DNA of 29,014 bases from an uncultured Clostridia bacterium (GCA_934203075.1 CAKPYT010000013.1:1-29014); one strand, 5' to 3'; positions 15,385 through 23,813 are shown, numbered from the stretch's first letter. Numbers and translations: made by a program. Notes: generated from the letters alone by a model not told the origin.

Positions 15385-15413
15385 ATTATACTATGATTTT
15401 TTGCTTTTTACAA
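15385..15413 (-). promoter_or_regulatory. promoter of tRNA operon
   Basis: On the minus strand TTGTAA (15408-15413), 17 bases, then a perfect TATAAT (15385-15390), about 28 bases before the first base of tRNA-Arg. Confidence 0.8.
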
Positions 15414-15473
15414 GAGATTTTCGGTATTCCGCAAAATATTTTTTGGAAATGTTGAAAAAACGACGTTCCTTCC

Positions 15474-15487
15474 GGCACTTTTGTGCC
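15474..15487 (-). terminator. weak terminator candidate after phosphoglucomutase
   Basis: A five-base perfect stem GGCAC/GTGCC with a four-base loop. The next T-run on the minus strand starts about 13 bases later, too far for a classic intrinsic terminator. Confidence 0.25.
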
Positions 15488-15509
15488 CGCGGGATGTTTT
15501 CCGGTGCTT

Positions 15510-17189
15510 TTAATTCTGCGCGGTGCCCTCGCTGTTAGTCGAAGATTTTTGTACCGCTTGTGTGAAGAAAGCGGAAAGTTCGTCCAGAATCGAAATTTCC
15601 CGCATATTTTTGTAGCCGTACGCGAGGTAGATTTTCAGCTTCGGTTCCGTACCGCTCGGGCGAAGAATGACGCGTCCCTGCGGAAGCTCGAACAACAGCA
15701 TGTTTTCTTTGGGCAGGTGCGTATCGTCCGAAAGATAGTCCACCCGGCATAACACGGGTTGGCCGCAGAGCGTGGGGTATTCGCCGTAGCGCATTTCGTC
15801 CATAAACTTGGCCATGCTGCGTTTTCCGGAGGTACCCTCAAACTGAAAACTTAATTGTTTGCTTTGGTAGTAGCCGAACTCCAGAAACAAATCGCCGAGA
15901 ACGTTCAGCAGCGTTTTGCCTTGCGACAGGTAGTATTCCGTCATTTCCGCAATTAAGGTGCAGGCATTGACCGCGTCCTTATCGCGTACGTAGGTTCCGC
16001 TGAGGTAGCCGCAGCTTTCCTCGAACCCGAAGATGAATTGTTCGATGCCGCCCAGACGTTCTGCTTTGCCGATGGCTTCGCCGATGTATTTGAAACCGGT
16101 CAGCACGTTTTTGACGTGCGCGCCGTATTTTTGTGCGATCCGGGTTGCCAGGTCCGAAGAGACGATGGTTTTTACGACAAGCGGATTGGGCGGCAGCATC
16201 TTTTGTTCTTGGAGGCTTGTCAGAATATAGTTCAACAGCAGTACGCCGACGTCATTCCCGCTGAGGTGCACCGGCCCGCGTTCGGTCATGACGACAACCC
16301 CCACCCGGTCGCAATCCGGGTCGGTGGCAAGCAGAACGTCGTAGTGCAATTCCTGCAGGGCCTGCACGCCCAAAGCCAGTGCTTCTTCCGTTTCCGGGTT
16401 CGGCTTGGGGCAGGTGGGGAAGGTCCCGTCCGGGGCGGATTGTTCTTTCACCACGTGCAGATAGCGCACGCCTTGCTGTTTCAATGCCTGCGGAACGAAC
16501 CGGGCGCCTGTGCCGTTCAGGGGAGTGTATACGATTTTTACGTTTTGTAAACGGCGGAATTCCTGCGCTTCCACGTTCGCAAAGTAGGCGTCCAGAAAGC
16601 ATTGGTCAAAGTAGTGCACGAGGTTTTGTTTCGCCGCTTCTTCCAGGGAAAGGGTGGGGATGTCGAAAGCGTCCAGGCGGGACGCAATGTCCTGCACGTC
16701 GTCCGCAATCGCTTCGGTGATCTGTCCGCCGTCCGCCTGATAAACTTTGTAGCCGTTGTATTCTTTCGGGTTGTGGCTGGCGGTAATCATCACGCCGGCA
16801 TAACAACGCAGATGCCGCACGGCAAAACTCAGAACGGGGGTGGGCATCGGTTCGCCCGCCAGAAAGACTTTTAAGCCTGCCGCCGTCAGGACTTTTGCGG
16901 TTTCTTCGGCAAACGTTTTGGAGTGGAGGCGTGTGTCATAACATACGGCAATGCCCGTGGCGTTGTGCGCCGCGGCAAGGTGCGCCAAAGCCAGCGTATA
17001 TTTGCGCACGGTATAAACGTTCAGTCGATTGGTTCCGACGCCCATTTTGCCGCGTAGCCCCGCCGTGCCGAAGGTCAGATCCGATTCGAATCGTTCCTTT
17101 AATTCCTCCGGAGAAAGGCTTTGCATTTCCCGCAGCAAATCGTCCGAAGCACATTTCTTCCAGAGTTGTATTTTTTCTTCTGTCGTCAT
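15510..17189 (-). CDS. alpha-phosphoglucomutase / phosphomannomutase family enzyme
   Basis: Interconverts glucose 1-phosphate and glucose 6-phosphate (possibly mannose phosphates), linking glycolysis to cell-wall and glycogen precursors. The 559-residue length matches PgcA-type enzymes. The phosphoserine loop ITASHNPK has Ser138; the metal loop DPDCDRVG carries Asp290, Asp292 and Asp294; the sugar loop is FEESCG (389-394); the phosphate loop is RPSGTEPK (510-517). It is cytoplasmic. AGAGGAA lies just before the ATG and a promoter at 17221-17249 serves the gene. No strong terminator follows; a GGCAC-TTTT-GTGCC hairpin at 15474-15487 is the only candidate. Confidence 0.95.
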   Translation of the reverse strand: MTTEEKIQLWKKCASDDLLREMQSLSPEELKERFESDLTFGTAGLRGKMGVGTNRLNVYTVRKYTLALAHLAAAHNATGIAVCYDTRLHSKTFAEETAKVLTAAGLKVFLAGEPMPTPVLSFAVRHLRCYAGVMITASHNPKEYNGYKVYQADGGQITEAIADDVQDIASRLDAFDIPTLSLEEAAKQNLVHYFDQCFLDAYFANVEAQEFRRLQNVKIVYTPLNGTGARFVPQALKQQGVRYLHVVKEQSAPDGTFPTCPKPNPETEEALALGVQALQELHYDVLLATDPDCDRVGVVVMTERGPVHLSGNDVGVLLLNYILTSLQEQKMLPPNPLVVKTIVSSDLATRIAQKYGAHVKNVLTGFKYIGEAIGKAERLGGIEQFIFGFEESCGYLSGTYVRDKDAVNACTLIAEMTEYYLSQGKTLLNVLGDLFLEFGYYQSKQLSFQFEGTSGKRSMAKFMDEMRYGEYPTLCGQPVLCRVDYLSDDTHLPKENMLLFELPQGRVILRPSGTEPKLKIYLAYGYKNMREISILDELSAFFTQAVQKSSTNSEGTAQN

Positions 17190-17220
17190 AAAATTCCTCT
17201 ACCGATAAAACAGTGAAAAC

Positions 17221-17249
17221 AGTGTATCATTTTTTTTGTGTGCCGTCAA
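17221..17249 (-). promoter_or_regulatory. promoter of phosphoglucomutase gene
   Basis: On the minus strand TTGACG (17244-17249), 17 bases, then TGA-TACACT (-10 at 17221-17226) with a TG extension. A perfect inverted repeat (17240-17256) overlaps the -35. Confidence 0.65.
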
Positions 17250-17256
17250 TCGGCAC
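17240..17256. promoter_or_regulatory. inverted repeat over the -35 of the phosphoglucomutase promoter
   Basis: GTGCCG-TCAAT-CGGCAC, a six-base perfect repeat centred on the -35. On the minus strand it is followed by an A-run, not a T-run, so it does not look like a terminator of the upstream gene. It may be an operator. Confidence 0.4.
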
Positions 17257-17279
17257 GTTTCGTTCCGATGCGTGACGGG

Positions 17280-17774
17280 CTATTCGTCCGGCGGCAGGTC
17301 CTGCTCGCTTTGCGGGGCGAAAGCAGTCGTCAGCGCGGAAAGGATTTCCTTGTCGGAGGATAACAAAGCAAACGGATGCCTTGCAATTTCTGCCAGATCC
17401 GCACGGATCTGCACCGCATCTGCCCGGGTGAGGCGCTGCGGGGGATAGATATACTTTTCACGCGTGTCTGCCGTTTCTGTCATGCGGTCGTATGCGATAA
17501 GCGCGTCGCGCGTCTTGCGGGCGGCACACAGGGCGTGCGCCAATCGAAACTGCGTTTGCAGCAAATCGCCCGCAAATTCCGATTCGTCCATGCGGTCGCA
17601 CAGAACACGGAGCACGTCTTCGTAGCAAAAAAGTACCTTCAGGTACGTCGTGCGTCTTTCGGGCGTCTGCAGTGTGGGCAAAAGAGCCTCACAGGCTTCT
17701 GCAAGAAGTTGCGCCTGAGCGGTTTCGCCGTGAAAATGGCGGTATTTGGCAAGTAAACTGCGTGCGGTCTGCAT
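17280..17774 (-). CDS. small helical protein of unknown function
   Basis: A predicted cytoplasmic protein of 164 residues, almost entirely alpha-helical, with an Ala/Leu/Arg-rich pattern suggesting TPR-like helix pairs (for example LLAEACEALLPTLQTPERR near the N-terminus). I do not recognise a family. The start at 17774 is preferred over an in-frame ATG ten codons upstream because GGGAGGG lies six bases before it. It follows spmB in the same direction after 196 bases and precedes the phosphoglucomutase gene. It may be read with either neighbour, but no promoter or terminator decides this. Confidence 0.65.
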   Translation of the reverse strand: MQTARSLLAKYRHFHGETAQAQLLAEACEALLPTLQTPERRTTYLKVLFCYEDVLRVLCDRMDESEFAGDLLQTQFRLAHALCAARKTRDALIAYDRMTETADTREKYIYPPQRLTRADAVQIRADLAEIARHPFALLSSDKEILSALTTAFAPQSEQDLPPDE

Positions 17775-17970
17775 GAAAATCCCTCCCGCTACAGTATAGC
17801 GCACTTCCTTTCAAAAGTAAATCGCCTTGGAGGAAAGACACGTCCGGCCGGGGCAGCGGGGGAGGGGGAAATCGGTGGAATGGAGCGAAAAAGATACGCC
17901 GCTTGCGTTCGGAAGGCTTGTCCCGTCCGGGCTTGCGCAGGGAACGGCGGCCGGCGAGGGGAGCGGAGGG

Positions 17971-18477
17971 TCAGAACAAACGGCAGAACAGGCAAGCCAA
18001 AGAGGCGGATACCACTGCGCAAAACAGAGCAACGGGGATGGCCCACCCCAGTTTTTTTACTTTGGTTTCACTGAAATAGACGGCAGCAACGTAAAAAACC
18101 GTTTCCGTGCTGCCGCAAACCACGCTGGCGCACCGCCCCACGTAACTATCCGCCCCGTAGCGGGAAAGCAGTTCCTGCAAGGTGGCAAGTCCGGCGCTGC
18201 CGCTGAACGGCCGCACGACAACGAGCGTGCACAATTCGGGCGGAATGCCTAAAAAAGTCAACACGGGGGAAAGAATCTGCGAAAGAAAATCCGTTATACC
18301 GCTTTGTTCGCACAGCCGCAGCAACAGGAAAATAGCCACCAGGCAGGGAAGTACGCCTACGGCGGTGGGGACGGCTTGTTTTGCCCCGTCCACAAACGCA
18401 TTGTAGGCGTTTTCTTTGCGGATGCAGCAGACGATCAAAAAAAACAGAACCGCAGCCGGCACGAGATAGACGTCCAT
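17971..18477 (-). CDS. spmB: spore maturation protein B
   Basis: A membrane protein of 168 residues in the nucleoside-recognition (Gate) family. Four to five hydrophobic segments are visible, with the conserved-looking core VVVRPFSGSAGLATLQELL (residues about 86-104) and CGSTETVFYVAAVYF. In Bacillus, SpmA and SpmB act together in spore-core dehydration. The start ATG at 18477 follows AGGGAGGT and is two bases after the spmA stop, so the pair is coupled. Longer readings upstream run through spmA in another frame and are rejected. SpmB is normally about 170 residues, so the gene is complete. Confidence 0.9.
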   Translation of the reverse strand: MDVYLVPAAVLFFLIVCCIRKENAYNAFVDGAKQAVPTAVGVLPCLVAIFLLLRLCEQSGITDFLSQILSPVLTFLGIPPELCTLVVVRPFSGSAGLATLQELLSRYGADSYVGRCASVVCGSTETVFYVAAVYFSETKVKKLGWAIPVALFCAVVSASLACLFCRLF

Positions 18478-18479
18478 TC

Positions 18480-19043
18480 TTAACCTCCCTGTCGCTTGCG
18501 ATAAAGCAGCGTTACCAACCCCACGCCGAGAAGCGTTCCGCAAACGGTGGTGAGCAGGCTTGGCAGCAGAATCGACGCGGCGTTGCTGCTGCCTGCGGCG
18601 GTGCGCAGACTCAGTACCGTGGTGGGTAAAATCTGAATGCCGCCTGCGTTTACGACAAACAGCATCACCATGCCGCGCGTTGCAACGGAAGTCCCGTCCT
18701 GCATGCCGCGCATGGCAACGATTGCCGTCGGCGTGGCGGCATTTCCCACGCCCAGGAGGTTTGCCGCGATGTTCAGGCAAAGGGCCTGTTCGGTTTCCGG
18801 TGCGTAAACGCCGAACAGCCGCTTGGTCAGCGGGTGAAGAAGCTCGCCGAATTTTTTCACGAGGCCGGCCCGGTCGGCAAGGTTCAGAATGCCCAGCCAG
18901 ACGCAATACGCCGCACAGAGAGAAACGGCAAGCTGCAACCCGTCCGTCGCGGCCGCGTTAAAAGCGGGTAAAATCGCCGACGGGTTGCGGATCAATAACA
19001 AAACGAGCGCCGTACCGCACGCAAGACACCAAACAACGTTCAT
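18480..19043 (-). CDS. spmA: spore maturation protein A
   Basis: A membrane protein of 187 residues, also of the Gate family, acting with SpmB in spore-core dehydration. The conserved core LNIAANLLGVGNAATP (about residues 89-104) and the NAGGIQILPTT segment (about 131-141) are typical. GGGAGG lies three to four bases before the ATG. It is divergent from metG with 99 bases between start codons. No clear sigma-A promoter faces this gene, which would fit control by a sporulation sigma factor, but I cannot identify one with confidence. A hairpin abuts the ribosome-binding site. Confidence 0.93.
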   Translation of the reverse strand: MNVVWCLACGTALVLLLIRNPSAILPAFNAAATDGLQLAVSLCAAYCVWLGILNLADRAGLVKKFGELLHPLTKRLFGVYAPETEQALCLNIAANLLGVGNAATPTAIVAMRGMQDGTSVATRGMVMLFVVNAGGIQILPTTVLSLRTAAGSSNAASILLPSLLTTVCGTLLGVGLVTLLYRKRQGG

Positions 19044-19053
19044 AGGCCTCCCG

Positions 19054-19070
19054 GCAGAAAGAGTTTCTGC
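19054..19070 (-). promoter_or_regulatory. hairpin adjoining the spmA ribosome-binding site
   Basis: GCAGAAA-CTC-TTTCTGC on the minus strand is a perfect seven-base stem with a three-base loop, ending one base before the GGGAGG site of spmA. It could hold the site open or mask it. Confidence 0.45.
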
Positions 19071-19078
19071 GAAATAAA

Positions 19079-19107
19079 TTTACAAAACAGATAGAATACG
19101 CTATAAT
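19079..19107 (+). promoter_or_regulatory. promoter of metG operon
   Basis: TTTACA (19079-19084), 17 bases, then TATAAT (19102-19107). A second TATAAT occurs at 19110-19115. It lies about 35 bases upstream of the metG start, with no room for a T-box leader. Confidence 0.8.
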
Positions 19108-19142
19108 ACTATAATATTGAATCGTAAGAGGGGTGCATTCCT

Positions 19143-21116
19143 ATGACGACAAAAAATATCGAAAAGAAAAAATACTATATCACGACGCCGATTTACTATC
19201 CCAGCGGAAATTGGCACTTAGGGCATTGTTACACCACCGTCATTTGCGATGCACTGGCGCGGTTTAAGAGGATGGACGGCTACGACGTTTTCTTTTTGAC
19301 GGGAACGGACGAGCACGGGCAAAAGATCGAGTTGCGCGCAAAGGAAAAAGGGGTGTCCCCAAAGAGTTTCGTGGACGGGCTGGTCGCCAGCATTCAGGAG
19401 TTGTGGAAACTGCTGGACGTGCGTTACGACAAATTCATTCGTACGACGGACGAGTATCACGAAAAAGCGGTGCAGAAAATCTTTACGCAGCTGTACGAGC
19501 AGGGGGATATCTACAAGTCGGAATACGAGGGATGGTACTGCAACCCTTGCGAATCTTACTGGACGGAAAGCCAACTGGTGGACGGAAAATGCCCGGATTG
19601 CGGCAGGGAAGTGGTGAGAGCCAAAGAGGAATGCTATTTTTTCCGCCTCAGCAAGTATCAGGATCGTCTCGTGCAGCTGTACGAGCAGAATCCGGAATTC
19701 CTGCAGCCGAAATCCAGGCTGAACGAAATGCTGAACAACTTTATCCGCCCCGGTCTGCAGGATCTGGCGGTTTCCCGTTCTACCTTTTCCTGGGGAATTC
19801 CCGTTCCGTTCGATCCGAAACACGTCATCTACGTCTGGATTGACGCTTTAACGAACTATATTACGGCACTCGGGTACGGCTCGGACGATACAACGCTGTA
19901 CGATAAATTCTGGCCGGCGGATCTGCACATGGTAGGGAAAGAAATCGTACGATTCCACACCATCATCTGGCCGGCAATTCTGATGGCGCTCGGTCTGCCG
20001 CAGCCCAAGCAGGTGTTCGGGCATGGCTGGCTGCTGATCGGCAACGACAAAATGAGCAAATCCAAGGGGAACGTGGTGGATCCTTTCGTGTTGGTGAACC
20101 GCTACGGGCTGGACGCCGTGCGCTATTTCCTTTTGAGAGAAATTCCCTTCGGAAACGACGGCGTGTATACCAACGAAGCGCTGCTGAACCGCATCAATGC
20201 GGATCTGGCGAACAGTTTGGGCAACCTGGTGAGCCGAACGGCTGCCATGATTTTGCAAAATTTCGGAACGGTGCCCGCTCCGCACGAAGCGACGGACCTG
20301 GATCGGGAGTTGGAAGAACTGTGTTTAAGCACGCTGGAAAAAGTGCGTACGGATCTGGATGCGCTTTCTGCACCGGATGCTTTAGCGGATATTTTCAAAA
20401 TCGTAAACCGCGCGAACAAATATATCGACGAAACTATGCCCTGGGCCTTGGCAAAGGATCCCGCGCAAAAGGATCGGTTGGCAACGGTACTGTACCATCT
20501 GGCAGAAAGCATCCGTTTCGTGGCCGTGTTGCTGAAGCCGTTTTTGGAGAATACGTCCCAAAAGATTTTCGACGTGTTCGGATTGGGAGAAGTCCCGCAG
20601 AATTTTGATTCGCTTGCCGTGTTCGGCGGTTTGCCGGCAGGCAGCGTTGTGACGAAAGGTGCCGGTTTATTCCCCCGTATCGACGTAAAAAAAGAGTTGA
20701 AAGAGTTGGATCTTTTGCAGGAAGCACAGCAAAAGGCGCAGGCAGCGCCCCTCGCCGCGACCCCGCAAAAGGAAGAGCCGATCCCGGCGGAAGAAATTAC
20801 AATCGACGAATTCGAACGGGTGAAACTTTGCACCGCCAAGGTGTTGGATTGCGTAAAAGTGCCCAAAAGCAGCAAGCTGCTGCAATTGACGTTGGAAGTC
20901 GGGGAGGAAACCCGCACGGTGGTCAGCGGCATTGCCAAAAGTTACGAACCGGAATACCTCATCGGAAAAACGGTAGTGATTGTGAAAAACCTGAAGCCGG
21001 CAAAACTGATGGGAATCGAAAGCCGCGGTATGGTGCTCTGCGGAGAAGAGGACGGGAAAATCATTTTCGTAACGCCGGAAAAAGAAATGAAGCACAGCGG
21101 CAGCGAAATCCGATGA
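19143..21116 (+). CDS. metG: methionyl-tRNA synthetase with C-terminal tRNA-binding domain
   Basis: Charges methionine onto tRNA-Met. It has 657 residues, the usual length for the long bacterial form. The class I signatures are HLGH (25-28) and KMSKS (303-307). A zinc knuckle has Cys133-x2-Cys136 and Cys150-x2-Cys153. An anticodon-binding helical region follows, and then a Trbp111-type OB-fold domain from about residue 548 (the segment beginning ERVKLCTAKVLDCVKVPKSS). GAGGGG lies nine bases before the ATG. It is first in an operon with tatD (ATGA overlap), a radical SAM gene and ksgA, the arrangement known from Bacillus apart from the third gene. Confidence 0.97.
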   Translation: MTTKNIEKKKYYITTPIYYPSGNWHLGHCYTTVICDALARFKRMDGYDVFFLTGTDEHGQKIELRAKEKGVSPKSFVDGLVASIQELWKLLDVRYDKFIRTTDEYHEKAVQKIFTQLYEQGDIYKSEYEGWYCNPCESYWTESQLVDGKCPDCGREVVRAKEECYFFRLSKYQDRLVQLYEQNPEFLQPKSRLNEMLNNFIRPGLQDLAVSRSTFSWGIPVPFDPKHVIYVWIDALTNYITALGYGSDDTTLYDKFWPADLHMVGKEIVRFHTIIWPAILMALGLPQPKQVFGHGWLLIGNDKMSKSKGNVVDPFVLVNRYGLDAVRYFLLREIPFGNDGVYTNEALLNRINADLANSLGNLVSRTAAMILQNFGTVPAPHEATDLDRELEELCLSTLEKVRTDLDALSAPDALADIFKIVNRANKYIDETMPWALAKDPAQKDRLATVLYHLAESIRFVAVLLKPFLENTSQKIFDVFGLGEVPQNFDSLAVFGGLPAGSVVTKGAGLFPRIDVKKELKELDLLQEAQQKAQAAPLAATPQKEEPIPAEEITIDEFERVKLCTAKVLDCVKVPKSSKLLQLTLEVGEETRTVVSGIAKSYEPEYLIGKTVVIVKNLKPAKLMGIESRGMVLCGEEDGKIIFVTPEKEMKHSGSEIR

Positions 21117-21901
21117 TCGATACGCATACTCATCTGGACGACGAACGGTTTCCCGATCGGGAAGAAATCATTGCCGCACTGCCACAAAACGGCGTGGAGT
21201 TCGTCATCAACAATTCTTGTAATTTTTCTACCATGCACAGCGGTCTGCGCCTGGCGAAGGAGCACCGCAGAGTTTTTTGCACGGTAGGTTGCCACCCGGA
21301 GGATGCCGCCGCGTTTGACGATGCGTTTGCGGCGGAAATGGTGCGCCTTGCGGCAGAAAAGAAGGTTCTTGCCGTGGGCGAAATCGGGCTGGATTATCAC
21401 TACGAGCCGTTTGAGAAAACCGTGCAGCAGAAAGCGTTCGTATGGCAGTTGCATCTGGCGCATGAACTGCATTTACCCGTGAATATTCATTTGCGGGACG
21501 CCTATGGAGATATGGCAGACGTTTTAACGGCGAATCGAACCCTGCTTGCGGACGGTGGCGTGATGCATTGCTATGCAGGGAGCGTGGAGTATGCACGGCG
21601 CATGCTGGATCTCGGCTTTTCGTTTGCGTTCGGCGGGGTGATTACGTTTCCCAATGCCAGAAAGGAAGAGGTCGTGCGGTTTCTCCCCGCGGATCGGATC
21701 TTGACCGAAACGGACGGGCCGTATCTTGCGCCTGTCCCCGTGCGCGGCAGCGTAAACGTTCCGCAAAACGTGCGGTACGTGCTTGCCGCAATGGCACGCA
21801 TGCGCGGAACGTCCGCGGAACAATTGGAAGCGCAAATACGGGAAAACGTATTTCGGCTTTACCCGAAACTGCAGCCTTATCGGGAAGAATTGCGGCTGTA
21901 G
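21113..21901 (+). CDS. tatD: TatD family metal-dependent hydrolase (putative DNase)
   Basis: A TIM-barrel metallohydrolase of 262 residues. Metal ligands are His5 and His7 (THTH), Glu90 (VGEIGLDYHYE), His126 (IHLRDA), His152 (MHCYAG) and Asp201 (TETDGPYL), all in the expected order. TatD proteins have 3'-5' DNA exonuclease activity and may act in DNA repair or D-aminoacyl-tRNA handling. The ATG overlaps the metG stop as ATGA; no strong ribosome-binding site is seen, so translation probably depends on coupling. Starts further upstream in the same frame lie inside metG and are rejected. Confidence 0.93.
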   Translation: MIDTHTHLDDERFPDREEIIAALPQNGVEFVINNSCNFSTMHSGLRLAKEHRRVFCTVGCHPEDAAAFDDAFAAEMVRLAAEKKVLAVGEIGLDYHYEPFEKTVQQKAFVWQLHLAHELHLPVNIHLRDAYGDMADVLTANRTLLADGGVMHCYAGSVEYARRMLDLGFSFAFGGVITFPNARKEEVVRFLPADRILTETDGPYLAPVPVRGSVNVPQNVRYVLAAMARMRGTSAEQLEAQIRENVFRLYPKLQPYREELRL

Positions 21902-21916
21902 AGAGGAAGGAAAAGG

Positions 21917-22513
21917 ATGGATACTTACGTTTATTATGCCTACGGCAATCAACTTTATCTGAATTTGACCAACCGTTGCTGTAATCGTTGCGATTTTTGC
22001 ATTCGTCAGGGGCGCGAAGGGTTGGAAGGCCATCGGCTGTGGATCGAACAGGAGCCGGATTTTTACGCCGTGAAGGCGCAACTCCCCAAAAATCTGGAAC
22101 AATACAAAGAAATCGTGATCTGCGGGTTCGGCGAACCGACGTATAATCTGGATACGCTGGTAAAAATCGGCAGATTTCTGAAAGTGTTGGGGCATGACGT
22201 TCGTCTGAATACGAACGGAATGGGGAATCTGATTCACGGACGGGACATTACGGACGATCTCCTCGGTGCGGTGGATACCGTCAGCATCAGTCTGAATGCC
22301 TCCAATGCGGAAAAGTATCAGGAAATCTGCCATTGCGTTTACGGAAAGGAAGGGTACGAAAGCATGCTGCGGTTTGCCGCACTTTGCAAAGAAAAGTGTT
22401 ACAACGTGGTGTTGAGCGTGGTGGACAGCATCGGCGAAGACGAAATTCAGAAGTGCCGCACGCTTTGCAAAACGATGGATTTGCCCTTGCGCGTGCGCCC
22501 GTGGGAAAAGTAG
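21917..22513 (+). CDS. TatD-linked radical SAM protein
   Basis: A short radical SAM protein of 198 residues. The iron-sulfur motif CxxxCxxC is at Cys21, Cys25 and Cys28 (NRCCNRCDFC), followed by a glycine-rich SAM-binding strand (ICGFGEPTYN, about 73-82) and an NTNG segment (about 98-101). It resembles the small family usually found next to tatD; no reaction is known for it. GAGGAAGGAAAAGG precedes the ATG. It lies 15 bases after tatD and directly abuts ksgA. It takes the place held by rnmV (RNase M5) in the Bacillus operon and shows no Toprim-like sequence. Its position suggests RNA or nucleotide chemistry, but that is an inference. Confidence 0.88.
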   Translation: MDTYVYYAYGNQLYLNLTNRCCNRCDFCIRQGREGLEGHRLWIEQEPDFYAVKAQLPKNLEQYKEIVICGFGEPTYNLDTLVKIGRFLKVLGHDVRLNTNGMGNLIHGRDITDDLLGAVDTVSISLNASNAEKYQEICHCVYGKEGYESMLRFAALCKEKCYNVVLSVVDSIGEDEIQKCRTLCKTMDLPLRVRPWEK

Positions 22514-23326
22514 ATGGCGGACGCAAAGAAAATTCTGAAACAAAACGAATTTCGTTTTCAAAAACAATACGGGCAGAACTTCTTGTTCGATACCGCGCTT
22601 CTGGAGGAAATCGTCACGGCGGCGGGAGTCACCGGAGAGGATACGGTGCTGGAAATCGGCGCAGGCGCGGGAACGCTTACGGCACAATTGGCAAAACACG
22701 CCAAACGCGTTCTTTCGTTTGAAATAGACGAATCCCTTCGTCCGGTGCTGGCCAAAAGTCTGGAAGAGTTTTCCAACACGGAAGTGCGCTTCGGCGATTT
22801 TATGCAGGCGGATTTAGTGTCGCTGGAAGAGGAATTGGGACCGTATAAGGTGGTTGCCAACCTGCCGTATTACATCACGACGCCGGTTTTGCTGCGCTTT
22901 CTGGAACAGGCACACCGTGCGCTGTCTTTAACGGTGATGGTGCAAAAAGAGGTGGCGGATCGTCTGACGGCCGCACCTTCCTGTAAAGATTACGGCGCCG
23001 TAACGGTTGCCGTGCAGTACGCCGCAAAAGTAAAGCAGTTAAAGTACGTCCCGCGGGAGGCATTCACGCCCGCCCCGAACGTGGATAGTGCCGTGGTGCA
23101 AATCGAGTTCTGCGGGGAGCCGATGCCTCCTAAAATGCGAAAAACGGTGAAAGCGGCTTTTGCGATGCGCAGAAAAACTTTGGTGAACAACCTGATGCAT
23201 TCTTGTTCCCTCTCGAGGGAACAGGCAGAAGGGCTTTGCGCCGCTTTGCAATTGCCCGTTGGGGTAAGAGGGGAAAACCTTACGACAGAGCAGTTCCGGG
23301 CCCTGTCCGAACTGCTGCCGGAGTAG
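22514..23326 (+). CDS. ksgA: 16S rRNA dimethyladenosine transferase
   Basis: Dimethylates two adjacent adenines near the 3' end of 16S rRNA, using SAM, late in 30S assembly. The 270 residues match RsmA/KsgA. Motif I EIGAGAGTLT is at 47-56, the catalytic motif NLPYY at 116-120, and the C-terminal rRNA-binding part follows (AFAMRRKTLVNNL near 213-225). The start codon follows the radical SAM stop with no gap. The only ribosome-binding-like sequence is GGGAAAAG, so coupling is likely. It is last in the metG operon; the terminator is about 120 bases further on. Confidence 0.96.
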   Translation: MADAKKILKQNEFRFQKQYGQNFLFDTALLEEIVTAAGVTGEDTVLEIGAGAGTLTAQLAKHAKRVLSFEIDESLRPVLAKSLEEFSNTEVRFGDFMQADLVSLEEELGPYKVVANLPYYITTPVLLRFLEQAHRALSLTVMVQKEVADRLTAAPSCKDYGAVTVAVQYAAKVKQLKYVPREAFTPAPNVDSAVVQIEFCGEPMPPKMRKTVKAAFAMRRKTLVNNLMHSCSLSREQAEGLCAALQLPVGVRGENLTTEQFRALSELLPE

Positions 23327-23443
23327 CAAAGTTTTTCTTTTTTCGGGAGAGTTGCGGAACAAACGCATTTTTCAGGGAACGAAAGCGCGCGGCGTTCGGT
23401 TTTGAGAAGACGAGAACAAGAAAATAAACGATAAAATAATTGA

Positions 23444-23483
23444 CGGCGGGTTTCTTGCGGGAAAGAGCACCCGCTGTTTTTTT
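23444..23483 (+). terminator. intrinsic terminator of metG-ksgA operon
   Basis: The stem CGGCGGGT (23444-23451) / ACCCGCTG (23469-23476) has one G-U pair, and seven T residues follow immediately. Confidence 0.85.
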
Positions 23484-23670
23484 AGCGGACACAATGTCGC
23501 AAAAAGCACCGCAAGCCGCAAAGAACGGCAGAAGGCAACCGTTTTCGTAACGAAAGAAAACGTCGGCAGCGGGGCGCACAAAAAGCGGAAGGGGAAAAGC
23601 CGGGGACCCCTTTCTTCTTTTGCTTTTCGGCGGGGCTTGCCGGAAAAATCCCCATGGTTATTTCCGTGTG

Positions 23671-23711
23671 GCATACTTTCCGGTGCGGATTCATATATAC
23701 CTATATATAAT
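23671..23711 (+). promoter_or_regulatory. possible promoter(s) of conserved hypothetical gene
   Basis: A perfect TATAAT (23706-23711) has no good -35 at the right distance. Just upstream, GCATA (23671-23675) and CATATATA (23692-23699), 16 bases apart, loosely recall forespore or mother-cell sigma promoters. Both readings are weak. Confidence 0.25.
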
Positions 23712-23813
23712 GTGAAGCACGCTCGCGTTTCGAAAAAACAAAAAAGCCGAAAAATCGTCAGAATAAGCGCCGGAAGAGGCCGCTTTTTTTCGTATCGTAA
23801 AAGAGGGGATTTT

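Larger units (their letters stand above)
23327..23813. other. intergenic region with terminator and upstream signals
   Basis: 487 bases. The operon terminator is at 23444-23483. A purine-rich stretch with loose pairing (AAAAGC...GCTTTT near 23580-23630) follows. An AT-rich segment at 23690-23711 may hold promoter elements. No reading frame with a ribosome-binding site or recognisable sequence was found. Confidence 0.5.

Noticed and set aside
17789..18046. Minus-strand frames in the region between spmB and the 164-aa gene
   Set aside because: Proline/Arg-rich translations with no ribosome-binding site and no family resemblance.
19044..19142. T-box riboswitch upstream of metG
   Set aside because: The promoter leaves only about 35 bases of leader; no T-box sequence or specifier stem fits.
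20828..21901. Long 357-codon frame beginning inside metG
   Set aside because: Its first 95 codons are out-of-frame metG sequence; the real TatD protein starts at 21113 with MIDTHTH.
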